A stretch of 42,500 bases of DNA from Neocallimastix lanati (nom. inval.) (GCA_016946835.1 JACVTC010000075.1:755001-797500); one strand, 5' to 3'; positions 10,669 to 23,225 are shown, counted from the stretch's first letter. Notes: generated from the letters alone by a model not told the origin. A program made the numbers and translations.

Positions 10669-10846
10669 TGTTAGAATATGTGAAATGTATGAAAAATAAG
10701 CTTCAAATGTATTGAAACATATTGTAATATAAATAATGTATAAGCCACAATGTATTAATATAAAAGCATTTAATTGTAACTTTTTATCATAAAATTTATT
10801 AATAAAGTTGACATAATTATAAACCATAAATTCATAACTCTTAACA
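10669..10846. mobile_element. Solo LTR of an LTR retrotransposon
   Basis: 178 bp beginning TGTTAGAATATG and ending AACTCTTAACA, with inverted TGTTA/TAACA ends. It is flanked by ATAAT on both sides (10664-10668, 10847-10851), though the flanks lie in an AAT array. It interrupts the second intron of copy A and is absent from copy C. The orientation cannot be fixed without internal sequence. Confidence 0.7.
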
Positions 10847-10924
10847 ATAATAATAATAAATTAATAATAATAATAATAATTATAATAATAATAATAATAA
10901 TAATAAATTAATAATAATAATAAT

Positions 10925-10970
<46 letters not shown>

Positions 10971-11009
10971 TAATAATAATAATAATAATTATAATAATAA
11001 TAATAATAT
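10847..11009. repeat. (AAT)n trinucleotide array
   Basis: Interrupted AAT repeats in the second intron of copy A, at the place where copy C has its array (26098-26256). Confidence 0.9.
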
Positions 11010-11502
11010 TTTCATATTTTACAAATATATATTGTTTTAAAATATTCTAAAAAAATTTAAGGTTATTTTTCAAATATGAATTATTATAAATATAAAGAAA
11101 CAGATGCATTACTTTATATTTCAAGTAATAAAAGTAAATTAACAATTAAAGATTCTGTAATTGAAAATATAGATTCTAAAGTTTCAGTTCCAATAATAAA
11201 TACTATGTTTTTGCTATTACAGTAATTTCAAAATATTTTTATTACAGTATTATATTTTATATTTTATTTTTATTTTTATTTTTATTTTAGTTCATTTGAA
11301 TAATAATAAAAAATTTTTTTAATTAATTGATTTTATTATATTTATAATAAATTAAAGGTTAGTAAATACTGCTATTTCAAACTATTATGCAAATTATAAT
11401 TATTTATTTAATTTAATGGGTTCTTATTTTGATCATAGTATCACAATAAAAGGTACCACTTTTAAAAGTAATTTTTATAGTTATTCCTTTTTTGAAAAAT
11501 TC

Positions 11503-11504
<2 letters not shown>

Positions 11505-11587
<83 letters not shown>

Positions 11588-11593
11588 ATTATA

Positions 11594-11662
<69 letters not shown>

Positions 11663-11691
11663 ATTATTATTATTATTATTATTATTATTTT
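11505..11691. repeat. (TTA/ATT)n trinucleotide array
   Basis: Nearly pure array in the inferred fourth intron of copy A, downstream of the donor GTAATT at 11468. The same intron in copy C carries an array plus a copia element. The long Tyr, Ile or Leu frames across it are repeat artefacts. Confidence 0.93.
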
Positions 11692-13441
11692 TAATAATTA
11701 AAATAGAAAAAAAAATTAATATAATTTTAAATTATTAAATCTCTCTACTAAAGATACTTCTGCTATTTTTAATGGAAATACTTCCAATTATGAAATATCA
11801 GATTCAATATTTCATAATGTTACTTTAAAAAAATCTATTCCTGCAATTTTTAATTCAAAAGTTTCATATTTTCATATAAATAATACTGAATTTAAAAATT
11901 TAAAGTAAATTGCAAATAAATTATTATATTATTATATTATTATACATTATTTAATATATAAATTAAATTATTTTTATTGTAATAATATAATTTTATTTCA
12001 GTTTAATAAGTGGAATATGGGAGAGTGAATCATCTTATTATTTGTATAATGTTAATTTTATTGATATAAAAACAAATTCAAAGGCATTACTTCATATTGT
12101 CGGAAAAGATGTTTATTTCACTAATGTAACAGCTGAAAATATTTCATGTGTTGGTGATGGTGGTAATACATCTATGATTTTATTTGATTCAAATAATATT
12201 GATGATTTTAAAAAATTTCATATTTACGGCTTAAATGTCACAAATAGTTTTTCTAATGGACCTTTAATCAAAACAATCGGAAACTACATTGAAATGATAT
12301 TAGATGATTCAGATTCAAATATAAATAAAATTAAAACTTATGGACCAGTTATTGAAAAAAAAAACAAATAAAGTTAATACATTTTATTATATTTTAAATT
12401 ATTTTCCAATAAATACGTATAAATATATTTATATATTTAATTAATGCTATAATTCTAATTTAATATTTTTAAATCAATACTTCTTCATATTACTTTGTTT
12501 TAGTTAAATTTTAATATGTCCAATTTAAATTTTAATAATAATAATAATATTAACAATAATAAATTAGAATGTGGTACTATTCATTTTATTAATGATTTAT
12601 CAGTTTTAATAACAAATTCTACTTTTAATAATAATATAAGTAAAGGTGATGGAGGAGTGATGTAAGTAAAGTCTAATAAAAAAATAAGATCATTTAAATA
12701 TTTATTTAATATCTATTACTAATAATATTATGAAAATATTTTTTTATTTTATTTTATTTTTAAGATGTTTAGATAATATTTCAAATTTAAATTTAACTAC
12801 TACTTATTTTATTAAGAATAAAGCAATGAATGGAGGAGCCATATATATTTCTGATAGTGTATCTAAAGATATAGATAATATTAATGATAATATTTATAAT
12901 AATATTAAAATAGAAAATAATGTTTTTAAAGAAAATACTGCAAATTTATATACATCAGTAAATTATATTAATAGAAGTAGTGAAAGTAGTATAGATATGG
13001 AATCTTTAAATATAGCTTATGGAAAACAAGGCAAACAAATTTTAATTAAAAAAATAAAAGTTATATATTACTCTATTCTTGAAATAGTGCTTATACATAT
13101 AATTTTAAATATTTCATTTCTATTATTTTCAATAATACATGTAATATATGAAAACAAAAATATTAAAAATAATAAAGAATATAATATTATTCAAAATGAA
13201 AATGGAGAATGGATTTATAAGTGTAATATTGAAAAACTTGATTTTTCATTAAATCTAAACTACTTATTAATATATATATTTATCATACCAAGAAGTATAA
13301 AGTTATTAAAATATGAATATATATTTAAATCTACTAAATATGCTTCTTATACAGTTCTAATCTCTTTTATTTTTGGTCCTTTAATTAATGTATTATATTC
13401 ATTAAATTCATTTATTATTTATTAATAATTTATTATAAATC

Positions 13442-13475
<34 letters not shown>

Positions 13476-13669
13476 GTAATTAATAATAAATTAATTATTA
13501 AATATTTTAAATTTAATATTTAAAGGTTATTAATTTTTTTATTTTTAAAAAACATAAACGTGAAAATATTTGGCTAGGAATAATTTTTAATTCATTGTGT
13601 TATCTTATAGTATTTATACTGTTTTCTATGAATTATTCATCATTCGAGCATCCTTTTTTTTTTTTTTTT

Positions 13670-13985
13670 TTTTGATAAGATAACTATTTAGCTCATGGTT
13701 CATTCTAAACCATTTTGCTTTAATTCATAAATTGTTTTATTTAATTTTAATTTAATTTTATTGAACTTAGGGTGACCTTCTGGGGCTATTATATAAATTT
13801 CTTCCTTTGATCTTGCATTTAATATTCTGTATTAATATCAATTTGTCAATATTAAAATTATTTTGAATAGCAACTGATGTTAATATTTTTATTGAATTGT
13901 GTTTTAATGTTGGTGAAAAATTATTGGGAAAATTAATTACTTTTTTTTGAATGAGGCCTTTTGCTACCAATCATTCAATAAAAAA
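13670..13985 (-). pseudogene. Fragment of copia reverse transcriptase
   Basis: A minus-strand remnant that reads from high to low coordinates: VAKGLIQKK, then NFSPTLKHNSIKIL, then APEGHPKFN after a frameshift, then LNKTIYELKQNGLE. These match the RT core of copia elements (LVAKG..Q, SPTLK, PEGHP, LNKALYGLKQ). It is interrupted by frameshifts and a stop. It abuts the truncated 3' end of copy A across a T-run (13650-13672). No LTR is visible beside it. Confidence 0.8.
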
Positions 13986-14405
13986 TAATTATTTTAAAAA
14001 TAAATAAAAAGTTTAATGTAAACCCAACCAACTATTGATGAATAGAGTTTAATAGCGCTTCGTTATATTTTTTAAATGTATAAAAATAATTATTTATGAA
14101 TAATATTAGTTTTTCGTATAACAACTCGAATAAAGAAGCGTTAAATTATCTTAGTCTTTGCGTATTTGTTATTCGTTGTTATAGTTAATAGTAAACTTAT
14201 CTTTTATAATAGTAACGCTCTATAACTAGACAATCGATAATAAATAAATTAAAAAACAACCTCTAAGTAATAGTTTAATTAATTAAGTAATTTTATAATT
14301 AGAAATAGCAATAATATTTAATAGAACTTTTAAAGTTAGTTTGGAAATTATATTTTTACATTTGGATTTGTTTAATTAGAATAACTTTTGATTAAAATTT
14401 GCATC
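13986..14405. other. Intergenic, no gene seen
   Basis: Somewhat less extreme A/T sequence with words such as GTAACGCT and GCGTTAAA that recur near 17897-17915. I cannot assign a function. Confidence 0.4.
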
Positions 14406-14411
14406 ACATTA

Positions 14412-14443
14412 GGAATAGTGCATTTCACAGTGTGGCGTATATT
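14412..14443 (+). repeat. Left terminal inverted repeat of the MULE-like element
   Basis: Pairs with 16112-16144 through GTGCATTTCA, GTGGC and TATA blocks, with a few mismatches and a small indel near the tip. Confidence 0.75.
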
Positions 14444-14929
14444 ATTATGTGGCCTGTTTTTATAATAAATAAATAAATAATAATTAAATAAATAATAAAT
14501 ATTCTTTTTATATATATATATATATAATTTATTAATACTCAATTGTAAAAATAATTTTTTATAATTTTTTTTTAATAGAATATATTATAATTTCTTTTGA
14601 AATAATTATTTAATAATACTTAACTTTAAAAATATATTATTATTTCTTTTGAAATAGTTATTTAATAATATTTAATTTTAAAAATATATTATTATTATTA
14701 TTTCTTTTAAGATAATAATATATATTTAAACTCTTATTTATATAAAAATATTAAACAATTGCTTTAGTTAATAATTAAAAAATCCAATTCACTGATTTTT
14801 TATTAATAATTATTTTAACTATTAATTAATTGTAATTCGACTAATTTTATAAATCATTTTGATTTGGTCATTTTTTCGTTAAATATTAATTATTTATTTT
14901 TTAATTAATAATATTAATATTTAAATCTC

Positions 14930-15611
14930 TTAAACACTTCAACCATAATTTAACGAATTCATTTCTTTTTCTATTTTCTTTTTTTTTAATGGAATTTCCA
15001 TATTTTTGTAATATTTAATCAAGGCATTTATTTTATCAGTTTGTCTTAATTTTTTTGGTTTTTTATTCAGAAGCTTCACTTATTCTCATTTTGTAATCAT
15101 CATAGAATAATGAATTCTTTTTTGTAAAATTAATAAAAATTTATAAAAATGGGGCTTTTTTGGAAATAAATCGTTTTAATAATTGTCGAATGATTCTGAA
15201 GCATTATTTGTTAAATGTTCTATATTATCATAATAATTCCAATATTTAATTTCATAATCTTTTAAATAAGTTATTTCAAAATATTCTAATAATTCCAAAA
15301 AATTGTCATATCTTTGTTCAAGACACTCACTTTTAATTTTATTATAAATATCATTTATGTATTCAAAGTTTATAAAGGGAAAGTTTGAAATAAACTTATA
15401 ATGAATATATAAATCAACATTATTTTCTACTTCTTATTGTTTAAAATAATAAAAGATTTACATTTATTTTTTGTTTTGTATTCAGTGCATCTATATGCTT
15501 TTGAATTATTTTTTTTAAAGTTGAAAAATTAAATTTAAACTTTCTATTTATGATAACTTGTTCTTTTCTTCTATTAGTTTCACTAAATTCAATTTTTAGA
15601 TTTTCGTACAT
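14930..15611 (-). pseudogene. Degraded FLYWCH/MULE transposase
   Basis: The frame starts at an ATG (15609-15611) with MYENLKIEFSETNRRKEQ. After a frameshift in an A-run it continues with YRCTEYKTKNKCKS. This resembles a FLYWCH zinc-binding domain, with a conserved aromatic and the paired cysteines. Further on are WNYYDNIEHLTNNASESF and PKKPHFYKF, which match the C-terminal WxxY...TNNxxES region of MULE transposases. The central DDE catalytic region is missing between these parts, and several stops follow. Assignment rests on these motifs only. The original protein would have been several hundred residues longer. Confidence 0.68.
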
Positions 15612-16111
15612 TTTAATATCAATTTTAATAATAAATTTAATTATAAAATTTAATTAATATTAATACTTATTCATTATTTTAATGTAACCTTTTAACAATT
15701 ATATAAAATATTTATAATTATATATTTTACTTTTTATTGTTTAAAAAATAAAATATTTATTTATTTATTTATTTATTTCTATTATTTCTATTTATTTTAT
15801 TCTATTTATTTTTTTTCTGAATAATTTAATATTTATTTATTTATTTAATTTTTTATTTTTATTATTATTATTATTTTTATTATATTTATTTCTTTTTTTA
15901 TTATTATTATATATTTAAAAAATATTTATTTTTTTATTTTTTTATTTTTTCTTTTTAATTACATATTTAAATATATTTATTGCAATTTTTCTTTATTATT
16001 TAATTATATATTTAATTATTTTTTTAATTATATATTTAATTATTTAATTATTTATGTATTTATTTGATTGTATAGAATATCTCAAAAATGTATGGTTTTA
16101 TTTTAAGATAT

Positions 16112-16144
16112 TTATAAGCCACATTATGAAATGCACCACATTCC
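16112..16144 (-). repeat. Right terminal inverted repeat of the MULE-like element
   Basis: Complementary to 14412-14443; followed by the direct repeat ACATTA at 16145-16150. Confidence 0.75.
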
Positions 16145-16614
16145 ACATTAGGTGTTAGACATGACACAACGAATTTCAAAAAAAAAAAAAAAAAAAAAAA
16201 AATTTTTTTTTTTGGCTTTAAATTGAAATTTTGATCAAAAGTTTAAAAATCTAATTTTTTATATCCGAAATTTTATTTTATAATAATTTTAATTATAATT
16301 TATTATTTAAATTAAAATTTTAAATTTTTTGGAGAAAGTAATTTTTAATTAATAATAATTTCACAAATTTCCAAATATAATCCGCTTTTGCTATTTTCGT
16401 AATGATTTTCTGTATAAATATATATATAAAAACTCTGGGAGTAAATTAAAAATTTTTAAAATAAATTATTTATATTGTTAATTATATATTTTTATTTTAA
16501 AGAAAAAATATTTTTGATAATTTTTATAATATTGATAATTGTATTTTTTTAAAAAAAAAAAATTAATTAAATAGATAAATAAATAATAAGTAATTAAATT
16601 AATATCATAATTAA
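16145..16614. other. Intergenic with A-run/T-run inverted pair
   Basis: A run of about 25 A residues followed by about 11 T residues (16177-16213) can fold back. TATAAATATATATATAAA near 16416-16433 could be a promoter element for the following gene. Confidence 0.4.
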
Positions 16615-16984
16615 ATGGATAAAACGGATAAAAATATTAAAAACCAAAATTCCATCAGAAAAACCACAAGAAGAGGTTCCCTAAAAAGCTTGGTAGGAAG
16701 CGTTGAGGCAAAGAGAAGTCCTATACTGGTAGAAGTATCATCAGCAAGACGTCAGAACGCTAGAATTAAGAAAACAACCAAAACTCCCACTCCGAAAGCT
16801 TTCTATGATTTACACACTGAGAAACAAACCTTAGATGGATATATCGAGTGTTTAAGAAGATGTGATACTTTCCCAGCTGAATATAAAGACACTAAATTAT
16901 TTAAACAGACTATTTATTCAGTTATATTTTTTATTTATTTATTTATTTATTTATTTTTTTAACTATTACTATTTATCATCATCA

Positions 16985-17043
<59 letters not shown>

Positions 17044-17146
17044 TAATTTTTTTATTATTATCTCTATCCTAATAATTATATTTATTTATTGTTCAGACTG
17101 CTTCTATTTATACCTTTATTTTCAAAGTATATAAATTAAAATAGCT
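16615..17146 (+). CDS. Hypothetical basic protein, two inferred exons
   Basis: ATG at 16615 opens a frame of clearly higher GC than its surroundings, with ordinary mixed codon use. The N-terminal 60 residues are rich in Lys, Arg, Ser and Thr (RKTTRRGSLKSLVGS, SSARRQNARIKKTTK). A more globular part follows (FYDLHTEKQTLDGYIECLRR). The frame then runs into a (TTTA)n/(TTA)n tract. The likeliest reading is a donor GTTATA after TATTCA at about 16920, an intron holding the trinucleotide array, and an acceptor at GTTCAG (17096). A short last exon ending in TAG at about 17146 gives roughly 117 residues. No known domain is recognised. It may be a complete small protein or the N-terminal remainder of a larger gene. 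No start upstream of the ATG competes. Confidence 0.55.
16988..17043. repeat. (ATT)n trinucleotide array
   Basis: Pure ATT/TTA repeats inside the inferred intron of the gene starting at 16615. Confidence 0.9.
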
Positions 17147-18179
17147 ATCTAAACATTTAGAAAAACAAAGAAAGATTTTATAATAATTATATTTAGTTTA
17201 AATTAATAATATAAAATATAATTAATTGTGATAAATATAAATATTTATTAGTATAAATTTTTAATAAAAACATAAAAAACTATTTTCTATATATTTATTG
17301 TGTAATTATTTCTAATTAAATTATTTTTAAATATTTTATTGTTATATTTATAAAAATAAAAACAAAAATGAATTATTGATATAAAATAAATTCAATAATT
17401 CTATAAAATTATTTAATTTCTAAACAATTAATTATAGTTGAAATTATAAAAAAATATATAAATATTACAAAAATTCTTAAATAATTGTAATATGTGAATA
17501 ATATATATTATATAAAAATTAATAAAATATAAAAAAATAATAAAAACAAAAATTAAATAATCAATCAGGTTAATAAATTGTCCCCACCTGGGTATTTAAT
17601 TTTTTTTTTTTATATAATAACCTTGTAAAAAAAGATTAAGTTTAATATAAACTAAGATGACGAATAATAAATAATAAAAGCCTAAGATAGTTCAATACCT
17701 CTCTATTCTAGCTGTTGTAAGAAACACAAATATTAATTTTTAAAAATTATTTTGCAACACTTAAAATATATAACACTGTATTATTTCACTCTATTCATAA
17801 ACAGTTGACAGGGCTTATATTTATAATGATATTTATTTTTATTTAAAATAATTAATTTTTATTTATTTAATATTTGAATACAACAATTTATATTAATAGT
17901 AACGCTAGTGCGTTAACAATGAAAATACGTGTTATATCCATACAAGTGAATATATTTAATGATTGGATACATGATTAGTTTATTTAAACTTACATATCAT
18001 TTATTATAAAACTATCTAAAAATAAATTTAACTATAAATTAAGATATAATGAAATAATTGTACATTTAACGTACAAAATTAAACTAAGATTTTATTTGAT
18101 TAATTAAAATTGCTAACTGTTTTTAGATACATTACGTTACCACGTTAATATCATTAGATAGGTATCGTTTAACCATGTA
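17147..18179. other. Intergenic, unassigned
   Basis: No gene is seen to about 17580. From about 17690 the sequence becomes less A/T-rich, with TGTTGTAAGAAACAC, a TATATTTATAATG word and GTAACGCTAGTGCGTTAAC. It could be the flank or LTR of the degraded element at 18180-18720, but I found no second copy to support an LTR. Confidence 0.35.
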
Positions 18180-18720
18180 TCTGTTACAAACCCGATCTAC
18201 CAGTTGTTATAGTCTGGTTGTTAGCCACCATGATCCACCCACAGTTAACTAAAGAAATGGGATTTAAGATAGAAGAACGTCTTCTATCATTTACTAACTG
18301 CTGCTTATAAAGTATTGATACCTCAAGTTACCGAAGAGTTCGAGATTAAAGTCTATCGTACCAATAAAGTCAAATGATATGACTTTAGGACAAGATTTAG
18401 ACTATGAAACGAACCATTGTATAAGGTTCAAGGTTCATGGATAGGCATACGATATACCGAAAGGTAGATGTTATAAACTAACAACTCAAAATTTTATAAG
18501 AACGCTATTGAAAAACCAGGACTTCCAGATGTAGACTCACCAGAGGAATGTGAAAGTGAAAGTATCCTTATGGTATAATTAAAAAATAAAGAAGAAGCTG
18601 AGGAAGAGAGTGCGAGACCTCCAGCCAGAATAACCCAGATGTAACAATTAACTATGAAGGAATCGGTGCTTCTATTTAGATACGACAGGTCGGTGTATTT
18701 TAAAAGGAAAAAGTAATATG
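18180..18720 (+). pseudogene. GC-richer degraded coding relic, family unknown
   Basis: About 540 bp with base composition unlike its flanks. On the plus strand one frame reads PDLPVVIVWLLATMIHP and TKEMGFKIEERLL. It then shifts by one base and continues HLLTAAYKVLIPQVTEEFE and IKVYRTNKVK, followed by further blocks separated by in-frame stops (YDFRTRFR, NEPLYKVQGSWIGI, EKPGLPDVDSPEECESES). The regular spacing of stops within otherwise protein-like sequence indicates a decayed gene. I recognise no family. A mobile element or an endogenous viral sequence are possibilities that only a profile search could separate. Confidence 0.5.
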
Positions 18721-19236
18721 AAATTTGTTTTTATAGATAAGTTTTATTAACATTTAAAAATTAAATATTTGTTTTATTATTAATTAGTTGTCGTAATATT
18801 TCGAATTACTTTTTAACTAGTTAATTAATTATTTAATAAAAGCACGAAGAAAAAGAAAAATATTTTCATTCGTGAAGTTCGCACTATTTATATTTTTAAC
18901 AGAAAAACAATTTTAAAATGTAATAATAATTTTATCGAAATATTTAGAAATATCTTAGTAATAATTAATAATGAAAAACTTCTAAAAAATAGATTTTAAT
19001 CGATGAAAATGAATCTTTTAGAAAAATAATAAAATAATTTTTAAATTAAGAACTTCTAAATTCATTTCGGTTGAATTACAAACCGAAAGAATCTTTAACT
19101 TTCTATAATTTATACAGAAAGAATATTCAAGAAGTAATTATTAATAATTAACAAAATAATTAATTTTTTAAAATGGGTTGAAGTGAGATGTGAGTCGAAC
19201 CCAGTCGAACCCATGAAGCATTGGTCATGGTCAAGG
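18721..19236. other. Intergenic with a hairpin and a tandem 10-mer
   Basis: TTTCGGTT (19065-19072) and AACCGAAA (19081-19088) form an 8-bp stem with an 8-nt loop. Near 19195-19213 GTCGAACCCA occurs twice in tandem. The junction with copy B lies at about 19237. Confidence 0.5.
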
Positions 19237-22195
19237 TAGCTTCATATTTTCATATAAATAATACTGAATTTAAAAATTTAAAGTAAATTGCAAATAAATT
19301 ATTATATTATTATACATTTTCTAATTTATATAAATTTATCTAATTTATATAAATTAAATTATTAATATTATAATAATATAATTTTATTTCAGCTTAATAA
19401 GTGGAATATGGGAGAGTGAATCTTCTTATTCTTTGTATAATGTTAATATTATTGATATAAAAACAAATTCAAAAGCATTATTTCATATATTTGGTAAAGA
19501 TGCTTATTACACAAATGTAACAGCTGAAAATATTTCATATGTTGGTGATGGTGGTAATACATCAATGGTTTTATTTAATTCAAATAGTATTGATGATATT
19601 AAAAAATTTTATATTTACGGCTTAAACGTTACAAACAGTTTTTCTAATGGACCTTTAATCAAAATAATTGGAAACTACGTTGAAATGATATTAGATGATT
19701 CAAATATAAATAAAATTAAAACTTATGGACCAATTATTGAAACCAGAACAAATAAAGTTAATACATTTTATTATATTTTATATTATTTTTCGATAATTGT
19801 ATAAATATTTTATATATTTAATTAATGTTATAATTCTAATTTTATATTTTTATTTCAATGTTTATTCATTTTATTTCTTTTTAATTAAATTTTCATATGT
19901 CAAATTTAAATTTTAATAATAATATTAACAATAATAAATTAGAATGTGGTACTATTCATTTTAGTAATGATTTATCGATTTTAATAACGAATTCTACTTT
20001 TGATAATAATATAAGTAAGGAGGAGTGTTGTAAGTATAATCTAATATGAAAAATTAGTTCATTTAAATATTTATTTAATATCTATTACTAATAATATCAT
20101 GAAAATATTTTTTTTATTTTATTTTATTTTTAAGATGTTTAGATAATATTTCAAATTTAAATTTAAATTTAACTACTACTTGTTTTATTAAGAATAAAGC
20201 AATGAATGGAGGAGCCATATATATTTCTGATAGTGTATCTAAAGATATAGATAATATCAATGATTATATTTATAATAATATTAAAATAGAAAATAATGTT
20301 TTAAAAGAAAATACTGCAAATGATTTTGGTGGTGCTATTTATTCTAAATATAGTAAATTTTATTTAGCCCATTCAAAAAATAATTTAATTACTTTTAATA
20401 AAGCTGGAATTATGGGAGGTGGAATTTATTCTCCGAAATATGTTGATAAAACTATTTTTGATTTGTCTAATAATATAATTGAAAAAAATACTATAAATTC
20501 ATTTATAGATAATTATGCTTCAAAACCTTCTTATATATTATTAAGTACAATATTTGAAGATGATACCATAAATATTATTACTGGTGAATACATATCATTA
20601 ATTTTTACCTTATATGATGAATTACACCATATTGTTAATGATATCACAAAATTTTATTCCTCAATAACATTAAAATTAACTTTAACAAATGAAGATGAAT
20701 ATGATCAAAATAATTTAAATTATATTATTAAAGGAAATATTTGTTCGTTTATAAATGGTATAATGAATTATTGATATAAATATATTTATATTAATATAAG
20801 TTATATATATAAAAAGATTTTATTTAGTATTCTTCATATTATTAATTTAATTATTATTTAAAAAATAATAAATAATAAATTAAAATATAACAGTTATTAA
20901 TCAATAAAAATTGGATATTATTTTCGAATCAATATAATTAATTGCACATTTTTATAGGAAAATATGAATTAAATAATTTAAGAATTTATTCTAATCCTGA
21001 ATTATATACTGTGAATTTAAATATCGAAAATTATATGGATGAAATAAAATTTAAAATTAATAAAATAAAAATTAATATTTTACCATGTATTAATAATCAA
21101 ATTAAAATGTATAAAAATGATATATTATATTGTGAAAATCCTATTTGTAAATCAAATTGTCTTAACACAGCAATTTGTAAAGCATATTATTCTGAGATAT
21201 ATAATGATATTGAAAAAAACATTTGTAAATGCATTCCTGGTTGGAAGAATGAAAATTGCAATGAAAAAGTGTATATAGATTTAAGGTAAAAATATAATAA
21301 TTTCATTATATTGCATATTATTAATTGTATTTTTTTTTTATAGAAATAAAAAATAATAATAATTTATATTTTAATATCTTTATTTATACATAATAATATT
21401 ATTTAAATATTATATTATATATTTTATATATTTATATTAACTATAATAATTAAATTTATTTAACTTTCATATTATTTAATATTTTTATTTATTATTCATT
21501 CATTTTTTTATGTTAAAATTATATTTAAAATTTAAATATAATCATAAAAGAGATATTGATAAAAACATTTTAATCATCAATCCAATTATTATTTCACTCT
21601 TTATTATATATATAATATTTATTTTACTTAAAAAATTAAAAAAAATTATAGATTATGGATTAAACAAAATATTATTATTTTCATTTAGAACTATTTCGAT
21701 TTATATTAGTTTTTTTTTATTTCATGTTCAAATCCTTTGACATGCATGTTTAAATATTTATTTAAGCATTTTGGTATATCAACAATATAAATAATACAAG
21801 TTATTAATGTTTTATTAGGTTACTTTTTAGGAATATCTCTTCAATCAAATGGAATCAAATCTACAATTAATAATTTGTTTGTTGAATCTATCAAAGATAT
21901 TAATCAGATAGAAAATTTGAAAAAAAAAGATAAAAAGAAAGTAAAAGATAAACGATCTTCAATATTGAATAATTAGGAAAATAATTTATTTACAAAGGAA
22001 ACCAATAGTAATAGTAATAACATTGAAGAATTATCTATATCAGTAAATTATATTAATGGAAGAAAAGAAAGTAATATAGATATGAAATCTTTAAATATAG
22101 CTTATGGAAAAGAAGTCAAACAAATTTTAATTAAAAAAAATAAAAGTTATTTATTACTCTATTCTTGAAATAGTGTTTATATATATAATTTTAAA
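19237..22195 (+). pseudogene. Copy B of receptor-like family, truncated at both ends
   Basis: Homology with copy C begins abruptly inside exon 5 (GCTTCATATTTTCATATAAA). Inferred exons: to 19282, 19393-19756, about 19888-20030, 20135-20757, 20958-21285 and 21551-about 22195. It encodes the later beta-helix part (NGGAIYISDSVSKDI, GGAIYS, MGGGIYS), the EGF-like domain and the first membrane segments. Lesions: the exon-7 acceptor AG is AA at the position matching 33140-33141, exon 7 lacks 7 bp relative to copy A (shared with copy C), a conserved Cys codon near 20962 is TAT, a base is lost in the T-run near 21709, and a TAA and a TAG follow (near 21788 and 21973). The 3' end dissolves into A/T sequence before the copia LTR at 22267. 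Confidence 0.82.
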
Positions 22196-22266
22196 AAAAA
22201 ATTTTTTTTCATATAATATAGATATATTAATTAATATTAATATTTAATATTAATAATATTACTATC

Positions 22267-22469
22267 TGTTAAGGAGACACACAGAATGTGGTGTATACAC
22301 ACATGAAATTTATTTTATTATATATTTATTTATTTATTAATTATTATTTTTATTGATAAAAAGACTCAGTTATTTAATATTATACATTAATTCAATATTT
22401 AATCTATATACTATACATATATTATATCATTAAGAAACTTTGTAATATCTTAATGTACATTACTTAACA
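22267..22469 (-). repeat. 3' LTR of a truncated minus-strand copia element
   Basis: 203 bp with perfect 7-bp inverted ends (TGTTAAG at 22267, CTTAACA ending at 22469). In minus orientation it follows a purine-rich tract GTAGGGGGAA (22470-22479), the normal order at a 3' LTR. The partner LTR is not in the window. Confidence 0.8.
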
Positions 22470-22489
22470 TTCCCCCTACATTAAGTATT

Positions 22490-22520
<31 letters not shown>

Positions 22521-22682
22521 ACAAATAATGAAATAATAATAATAATATATTTTATAACTATATTTACAAATAATGAAAAATAATATATTTTATAACTATA
22601 TTTACAAATAATGAAAAATAATATATTTTTTAACTATATATACAAATAATGAAAAATCATAGTTTTTTTTTTTTTTTTTTTT

Positions 22683-23225
<543 letters not shown>

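Larger units (their letters stand above)
9773..13660 (+). pseudogene. Copy A of beta-helix/7TM receptor-like family, pseudogene
   Basis: Homologous exon by exon to copy C (25216-36282). The start is the ATG at 9773, matching 25216. Inferred exons: 9773-10313, 10475-10629, 11062-11221, 11358-11467, 11754-11903, 12002-12372, 12504-12661, 12765-13389 and 13526-about 13645. Lesions: TAA at 10133-10135 and TAG at 10226-10228 in exon 1, the exon-2 donor GTAATT changed to ATAATT at 10630, and one extra A in the run near 12355-12364 that shifts frame. An in-frame deletion near 12945 removes about 1.75 kb relative to copy C: the second half of the beta-helix, the EGF-like domain and the first three membrane segments. 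The 3' end stops after FILFSM and is replaced by other DNA. In exon 7 copy A keeps GDGG-coding bases that B and C have lost. Not functional as a receptor. Confidence 0.8.
14412..16144 (-). mobile_element. MULE-like DNA transposon with terminal inverted repeats
   Basis: The ends are inverted: the left starts GGAATAGTGCATTTCACAG (14412) and the complement of the right starts GGAATGTGGTGCATTTCATA (16144). Similarity runs about 30 bp, through GTGGCxTATA. Both ends are flanked by ACATTA (14406-14411 and 16145-16150). The length is 1733 bp. A minus-strand transposase relic inside, with FLYWCH-like and MULE C-terminal features, supports assignment to Mutator-like elements. Those usually make 8-9 bp target duplications, and only 6 bp are seen here. 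The interior is strongly A/T and the transposase lacks its catalytic core, so this is a non-autonomous or dead copy. Confidence 0.78.

Noticed and set aside
11416-11701. Open frames of poly-Tyr, poly-Ile and poly-Leu, also at 22897-23194, 26562-26879 and 32027-32233
   Set aside because: They are translations of ATT/TTA arrays lying in inferred introns or intergenic DNA. Only the minus-strand Asn frame at 22683-23225 is attached to a recognisable coding remnant.
17690-18170. LTR flanking the relic at 18180-18720
   Set aside because: A TGTTGTAA start is visible, but no second copy of the sequence exists in the window.
19180-19215. Possible tRNA or SINE fragment (GGGTTCGACTC on the minus strand)
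   Set aside because: It resembles a B box, but no acceptor, D or anticodon arm can be placed around it. The match comes from a tandem 10-mer.
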